Assembly: GCA_963766195.1 (NCBI GenBank)
Contig: CAVXYY010000016.1
Coordinates: 1 to 64,000 of the forward strand
DNA length: 64,000 nt
Reading direction: 5' to 3'
Source: JAHEFT01 sp963766195
Lineage (GTDB): Bacteria; Pseudomonadota; Gammaproteobacteria; Xanthomonadales; SZUA-36
Shown here: piece by piece, positions 59,310 to 64,000 of the stretch
How the letters are laid out: each line of letters starts with the position of its first letter
Position numbering within the stretch: the first letter of the stretch is position 1
Made by a program: the position numbers and the translations under genes
Notes under the pieces: model-generated
What the model saw: only the letters and a program-made list of their open reading frames with translations
What the model was told of the DNA's origin: nothing
Databases searched by the model: none

Positions 59310-59379
59310 TTTCTGGTACGTTATTTGCATCTATATGGTTGAAAAGGATTTTTCAAACAACTAAAGGGAGTTAGACATC

Positions 59380-59965
59380 ATGCGTAAGTTAGTCTCGTTG
59401 GGCGTGTTCGCCCTGTTTTTATCCGTCCTGGCATCTCCACTGTCAGCCGACGTTTCAGATTGTGACGAATTAACTGCAGATGCAGATGCGCCCAAGGGGC
59501 TCTACGGACTCTGCATTGCGTATTACAATTCGGTCAATGGAAAAGGGCGGGATCGGATTGCAGAACTCTTTGAAAAGAAAGCCGAAGCGGCCGGTTATGA
59601 TCCGGTAATCCCGGGAACCGGTGTCGACGATACGGTCTTGCTGGATTGCCCATGCTGGACAGCGCAGGAACTCATCGATGCGGTTGACAGATGAAAGTGG
59701 CATCGAAAAGAATTGCACCACATATTCTGATGATGTCGGATGGTGGGACTATTTCGAGTTGGGTTTATATCCGACCAGAACATTTACATTCCAGGCTGGG
59801 GTGGATTACGGCGACACGTTTTGCAGCTATGCAACCAGTGCCGGTGAGTGGCGACTTGAATTTGTCGGTTCAAATGGAGTCACGGAAGCCGATATAGCCG
59901 CATGCCACACACAATTAAATGAAATCCCGGCCGCAGCAGGTGTGGACTGCACATTCTCTGAGTGA
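59380..59965 (+). CDS. Exported cysteine-containing protein of unknown function (one frameshift)
   Basis: About 194 residues. Signal peptide MRKLVSLGVFALFLSVLASP then LSADVSDCDELTADADAPKG, LYGLCIAYYNSVNGKGRDRI, DCPCWTAQELIDAVD. After a shift near 59690 the frame continues NCTTYSDDVGWWDYFELGLY, FCSYATSAGEWRLEFVGSNG and CHTQLNEIPAAAGVDCTFSE. About eight Cys in the mature part suggest disulfides in the periplasm or outside. AAAGGGAG precedes the ATG. I know no function. Confidence 0.65.
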
Positions 59966-59989
59966 ATTTATAACTGAATAAGAAAAGTG

Positions 59990-60018
59990 TCAGGGCCCTT
60001 TGCAAAAAAGGGCCCTTT
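59990..60018 (+). terminator. Hairpin after the exported protein gene
   Basis: AGGGCCCTTT and AAAGGGCCCT form a ten-base-pair stem over GCAAA, followed by only three T. A plausible weak terminator. Confidence 0.55.
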
Positions 60019-60061
60019 CATGTCCGGCGCCCGGACATGTAACTGGTCGAAGGCCTGGATT

Positions 60062-60089
60062 CTGCCGGGTTTTTTTGGGCAGTTTTTTT
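60062..60089 (+). terminator. Hairpin with T run upstream of folE2
   Basis: CTGCC and GGCAG pair around a T-rich loop, followed by seven T. It may be a second terminator of the exported-protein transcript. Confidence 0.5.
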
Positions 60090-60196
60090 GTATAGTTCGC
60101 CCAATTCGCGGATAATTCATTTCTTGATGTGATGGAAACACTTGATTGCGGGTCTTATAAGACCGATATCTGGGTTTCAGCAGCGGAGAAGTCTTG

Positions 60197-61180
60197 ATGA
60201 CTCCATTAGAAAGCATTTTGCGCGACATGCCCGACATTGCCAACGAAGTCCAGGCCGAAGTGGCCGGGAAACTGGCGTGGGTCGGGATGAACGAGATCGA
60301 GATGCCGGTGCGTATCGAGGACGATGCGGGCGGCCTGATCCAGTCCACCGCGCTGGTCACTGCCTATGTCAACCTGATTGACCCGGATGTCCGTGGCATT
60401 CACATGTCGCGCCTGTACCTGCACCTCGACCAGGGTTTCGGCGAACGGCCGCTCAATCCGTGCACGTTGCGGCAGTTGCTCCGTTCTTTTCTCGATTCGC
60501 ACGAAGGCCTGAGCGACCGGGCGCTGATCCGCGTGGATTTCGACTACGTGACCCGCCGGCCGGCGCTGGAAAGCGATAACGTCGGGTGGCGCAGGTATCC
60601 GGTTTCCATGATCGGCATCCTGGAAGGAACCGAATTCAGCCTGGAAATGGGGCTGGAAATCCTCTACTCCAGCACCTGTCCCTGTTCGGCTGCCCTGGCG
60701 CGCCAACTGATCCAGGAAAAATTCCGACAGGACTTTGACGGCAACGGGCCAATCGATTTCGATAAAATCCATGAATGGCTGGGTTCGGAAGAAGGCATCA
60801 TGGCGACGCCCCACAGCCAGCGCAGTGCGGCCGAGATTCGTGTCCGGCTTACCCCTTCCTTCGAGATGTTCCCGATCGTCGAGTTGATCGACGAGATCGA
60901 GAACTCGCTGAAAACCCCGGTCCAGGCGACCGTCAAGCGCGAAGACGAACAGGCGTTTGCCCGGCTCAACGGCCAGAACCTGATGTTCTGCGAAGATGCC
61001 GGACGCCGGATCCAGACAGCACTCAACAACGATGAGCGCATCCTCGACTTCTGGGCGCGCTGCACGCATTACGAAAGCCTCCATCCCCACAATGCCGTGG
61101 CGGTCGTCACCAAGGGAATAGAGGGCGGTTACGTGGCAGGGGCGGGCGCACCGGTGCGCCTGGAGCTGTCAAGGTCCTGA
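60197..61180 (+). CDS. folE2: GTP cyclohydrolase FolE2 (type IB)
   Basis: 327 residues. Makes 7,8-dihydroneopterin triphosphate for folate from GTP. Catalytic Cys in LYSSTCPCSAALARQLIQ; the tunnelling fold continues with IMATPHSQRSAAEIRVRLTP, NLMFCEDAGRRIQTALNND and FWARCTHYESLHPHNAVAV. A metal-promiscuous alternative to zinc-dependent FolE, often Zur-regulated; I see no obvious Zur box. ATG at 60197, with TTG at 60194 just before. Confidence 0.94.
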   Translation: MTPLESILRDMPDIANEVQAEVAGKLAWVGMNEIEMPVRIEDDAGGLIQSTALVTAYVNLIDPDVRGIHMSRLYLHLDQGFGERPLNPCTLRQLLRSFLDSHEGLSDRALIRVDFDYVTRRPALESDNVGWRRYPVSMIGILEGTEFSLEMGLEILYSSTCPCSAALARQLIQEKFRQDFDGNGPIDFDKIHEWLGSEEGIMATPHSQRSAAEIRVRLTPSFEMFPIVELIDEIENSLKTPVQATVKREDEQAFARLNGQNLMFCEDAGRRIQTALNNDERILDFWARCTHYESLHPHNAVAVVTKGIEGGYVAGAGAPVRLELSRS

Positions 61181-61189
61181 GAGGGCAAT

Positions 61190-61249
61190 GTAGGAGCGAT
61201 TTTAATCGCGAATCCTAAAAATCTATTCGCGATTAAAATCGCTCCTACG
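61190..61249. repeat. REPIN-type inverted pair
   Basis: GTAGGAGCGATTTTAATCGC then GCGATTAAAATCGCTCCTACG, an almost perfect inverted repeat between convergent folE2 and the M23 peptidase gene. Confidence 0.9.
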
Positions 61250-61253
61250 ATCC

Positions 61254-62090
61254 TCACGGAGACGGCTGAGGGTCTTTGAGCAGCAACTGCGGATCAACCC
61301 TCTGATCCATCCAGTTCATCCGCCAGTCGAGGTGGGGGCCGGAAGCCCTGCCGGTAGCGCCGATTTCCGCAATCAAATCGCCTTTTTTGACCACGGTACC
61401 CGCTTCGACCAGGATCTTGCTCAGGTGCAGGAACGTGGAAGACAGACCCTGCCCGTGGTCCAGGATGATGGTGCCGCCCGAAAAGTACATGTCCGGATGG
61501 GTCATCGTGATCACACCGTCCGCCGGGGCAAAAACCGGACTGCCGGTTGGCGCCGCGATGTCGAGGCCAAAATGCGGACGTCCAGGCTCGCCGTTGAGAA
61601 CCCGCTGGCTGCCGTACACGCCGCTGATACGGCCACCCGCCGGCCAGGTAAAGCCTCCCGAGTAATCCGTGTTCTCCCCGCGCCTCGCCCGGGCGGTCGT
61701 GACCATTTCCTGTTCCAGGCGAATCCGCTCCATTGCTTCCGGGTCAGGGGTCACGGTTTTCGGCGGAAGGCCGTCTACCCGTTCAATCTGGAATTCGCGC
61801 GTCGTGATGGTCAGGTCCTGCGACCACTCCGCGCCACCGGGCCCCAGTACCTGCAAATGGCGCTGCCCGGTCTCGTCACGTCCGAAACCGATCACGAACC
61901 TGCCGTCTGCTGAAACCATGATTTGGGTGTCGTCCAGGTACACGCGGTCGCCCGGATTCACCGTGCCGAAGATCAAGCCACCCTGGACCGCCTCGCCGTC
62001 CAGTTCCAGGGCCATTGCAGATGTGCCAATCAGCAGGAGCAGGGCAGTCAGTGCGACGATAGCCGACGGGAACAGTCGCAGATGTCGCAT
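61254..62090 (-). CDS. M23 family metallopeptidase (periplasmic)
   Basis: 278 residues. Signal peptide about 28 residues, ending ALLLLIGTSAMALE. The LytM domain has the zinc ligands in PHFGLDIAAPTGSPVFAPAD and TFLHLSKILV and GRASGPHLDWRMNWMDQRVD. All ligands are present, so it may be an active peptidoglycan endopeptidase; some relatives only activate amidases. It lies three bases downstream of mltD and is probably co-transcribed. Confidence 0.92.
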   Translation of the reverse strand: MRHLRLFPSAIVALTALLLLIGTSAMALELDGEAVQGGLIFGTVNPGDRVYLDDTQIMVSADGRFVIGFGRDETGQRHLQVLGPGGAEWSQDLTITTREFQIERVDGLPPKTVTPDPEAMERIRLEQEMVTTARARRGENTDYSGGFTWPAGGRISGVYGSQRVLNGEPGRPHFGLDIAAPTGSPVFAPADGVITMTHPDMYFSGGTIILDHGQGLSSTFLHLSKILVEAGTVVKKGDLIAEIGATGRASGPHLDWRMNWMDQRVDPQLLLKDPQPSP

Positions 62091-62093
62091 CGA

Positions 62094-63684
62094 TTAGAGC
62101 TCGATACGGATGGACTGTCCGGGCCGGATCATCGAATCGCTGCCCAGGCTGTTCCAGCTTTTGAGATCAGCGACCCGCACCTTGTATTTGCGAGCAATGC
62201 TCCAGAGTGAATCGCCCTGTTGCACCACGTATTTCACGCTGCCGCTGGCTTGCGGGACGCGGTTCTGCGGCCGGCTGGTAAAAGACAGTGATGGTGACTC
62301 CCGCCCTGAGCCTGCGGGGGTCTGAAATATTGTTCCAGCGTTGCAGATCCTGAACGGACACCTTGTAGCGGCGCGCGATGACGGACAGGCTCTCACCACT
62401 GCGAACACGGTGGGTGATCTGGTCAGCTGCAATCAGGCCGGACTGGAGGTTGGCCAGTTCCGTGGCGGCCTGCGCATAATACGGGTCCACCATCAGTTGA
62501 TCATCCCTCGGCAGCTTGAGTTTCTGGCCCACGTGGATCACGTCGCCTTTCAGGTTATTACTGCTGCGCAGTACCGAGACCGGCACATGGTTTCGCGCGG
62601 AAATTTCCGACAGCGTGTCGCCATTCTCCACCACCACCTGGTCCCAGCGCATCAGGACCGAAGCGCTGACTTTTTCAAGCCGGGTCTCGAGACGTTCGGC
62701 GCCTTCAACCGGCAGTACAACCCGGTAAGGTCCGTCAGGTGAAGTCGCCCAGCGGTTGTAGCCGGGGTTCAGTGTAAACAACACATCGATCGGCACCTCT
62801 GCCATCTGCGCAACCAGCACGAGGTCGGCCTGCTGACCGATATCAACCGCGGCAATGACCTGCTCATCGGGGGTCTTCGGAATGGTAAAGCCAAATTTTT
62901 CAGGGTCGCTGAACAGGCAGGTCAGCCCCAGTAACTTGGGAACATAACCCCGGGTCTCGCGGGGCAGTTTGAGGTTCCAGAAATCTGCCGGTTTTCCGGC
63001 GGCACGGTTCTTGGCGACTTCGCGCTCAACCCGGTGTTCTCCCGAGTTGTACCCGGCCAGCGCCAACAGCCAGTCACCCTCGAACATGTCGGCCATGGTG
63101 CCAAGGTAGTCCAGCGCAGCCTCGGTTGAAGACCAGACATCCCGCCGGCCGTCGTACCACCAGTTCTGGTTCAGGCCGTACCTTCTGCCGGTGCCCGCGA
63201 TAAACTGCCAGGCTCCGAGTGCGCGGCCGCTGGAATAGGCGAACGGGTCATAGGCGGATTCGACGATCGGCAATAGCGCCAGTTCGCCGGGCAAACCGCG
63301 TTCTTCGATCTCTTCGGTGATGAAGTAAATCCAGGGCTCGGCGCGCTTGAAAATACGCGCCATGTATTCGGGCCGGTCGGCGTACCATTGCGCCCACTGC
63401 AGGTTTTGCTCATGGGCGGCGCAATCCTGCAGTGAGAAGCTGTGCACCAGCCGCTCCCAGACACTGTCGTGGACGTGTGCCTGCAACCCGTTGGCGGGTG
63501 CCGCCAGCGCAGGGGGTACATACAGGTGCTCATCGATTGTCGCAACGGAACTTGGAATGGCCTGTGCCGTGATGGGAACATCGGGAGCGTTCGCGACCGT
63601 CTCGGTCTTGCCATTGCCGGTAGTAACGCAACCCGCCAGGAAAAGCAGCATCAATGCTGTTAGCAGGCGTACAGGCACTATCAA
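62094..63684 (-). CDS. mltD: Membrane-bound lytic murein transglycosylase D (one frameshift)
   Basis: About 530 residues. A lipoprotein signal LLTALMLLFLAGCVTTGN is followed by the GH23 domain: GLPGELALLPIVESAYDPFA with catalytic Glu, GRALGAWQFIAGTGRRYGLN and LALAGYNSGEHRVEREV. Three LysM domains follow: VVENGDTLSEISARNHVPVS, HRVRSGESLSVIARRYKVSV, and, after a shift near 62260, YVVQQGDSLWSIARKYKVRV. It cleaves glycan strands and is next to gloB, as in E. coli. Confidence 0.95.
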
Positions 63685-63768
63685 CTCCCGATATCGTTGT
63701 TTAGTCAGCTATTATCGCTTTTGAGCGGGACAGGTCAAGCTGAAACTGGCTTCTGCTTGCGCGCCGTT

Positions 63769-64000
63769 TTACCAGCTGTCTTTCCACGCCCGGATCACCG
63801 CCAGGGTAGATTCCCCGGGTTTTGCGGCCGGATTGCGTTTTTTTGCCGCGGCGACAACCGCCGGATTCCGGCTTCTGAGGAAAGGGTTGACGGCCAGTTC
63901 TTCGCCAAGTTCGCTGGGCAAAGTGATGCGGCCAGTGGCCCTGGCGGCCTCTGCCGCGCTGGCCCGGACCGCCAGTCTTTTATTGGCGGGGTCGACCTCC
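63769..64000 (-). CDS. gloB: Hydroxyacylglutathione hydrolase (glyoxalase II), C-terminal part
   Basis: Runs off the right edge. The readable 76 residues end in LPSELGEELAVNPFLRSRNP and LAVIRAWKDSW, the glyoxalase II C-terminal domain that binds glutathione. Its stop lies 84 bases upstream of the mltD start on the same strand. The neighbourhood gloB-mltD supports the call. Confidence 0.85.
   Translation of the reverse strand, partial: EVDPANKRLAVRASAAEAARATGRITLPSELGEELAVNPFLRSRNPAVVAAAKKRNPAAKPGESTLAVIRAWKDSW

Overview
The window joins DNA from two unrelated bacteria. Bases 1 to about 9,717 look planctomycete. They hold a LEPR-XLL/parallel beta-helix surface protein, a TIGR03032-type protein, a TIGR02999-type ECF sigma factor, and then a decayed mobile region. 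Bases from about 9,718 to 64,000 are a gammaproteobacterial chromosome, shown by mutS-pncC-thpR-recA-recX-alaS-csrA, ffs-dnaX-ybaB-recR, thrS-infC-rpmI-rplT-pheST-ihfA-merR and gloB-mltD. The join falls inside mutS, just after its Walker A motif, at the edge of a repeat that also occurs at 5.7-6.2 kb. A metagenome assembly chimera is the simplest explanation.

Planctomycete part. Three minus-strand genes (beta-helix, TIGR03032, ECF sigma) are followed by about 100-bp tandem repeats. Next come the N-terminal remnant of an integron integrase, an attI-like GTTAGGC site, a small unknown ORF, a repeat element with an IS110-type transposase fragment, an attC-like hairpin, a gene for a tandem-repeat lectin-like propeller joined to a zincin protease, a second small gene, and another attC-like hairpin. 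This has the layout of a fossil integron.

Gammaproteobacterial part. 9.7-17.4 kb holds DNA repair, recombination, alaS and csrA. 17.5-26.4 kb holds tRNA-Ser with a downstream duplication of its 3' end, a DUF4258-like/DUF2283 pair, amidase, GFA protein, aldehyde dehydrogenase, a MITE-like element, pepD, a glutamine synthetase and a PLP decarboxylase. 26.4-30.5 kb is a TPP-riboswitch thiamine salvage operon: TonB receptor, thiamine-binding protein, PnuT-like permease and kinase. 30.6-43 kb holds recR, ybaB, dnaX, the SRP RNA, a ComEA-like protein, sbcB, a glycerate kinase-like gene, tesB, msrA, a small membrane protein, a lytic transglycosylase, dnaE and tRNA-Val. 43-52.7 kb holds an OFA transporter, the translation cluster and tRNA-Pro, which has duplicated fragments on both sides. 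54-59.1 kb is a tight five-gene operon (isocitrate/isopropylmalate dehydrogenase-like, HMG-CoA lyase-like, class III CoA-transferase, LeuC-like, LeuD-like) with no obvious named pathway. 59.4-64 kb holds an exported protein, folE2, an M23 peptidase, mltD and the end of gloB.

Many conserved genes in both parts carry single-base frameshifts (alaS, dnaX, dnaE, pheT, tesB, msrA, ybaB, mltD, sbcB and others), while their neighbours are intact. This looks like residual long-read indel error, not gene decay, so such genes are annotated across the shift. The most interesting signals are the tRNA 3'-end repeat elements, which share a structured spacer at two different tRNA loci and resemble the E. coli tyrT/rtT arrangement; the five-gene CoA operon; and the fossil integron.
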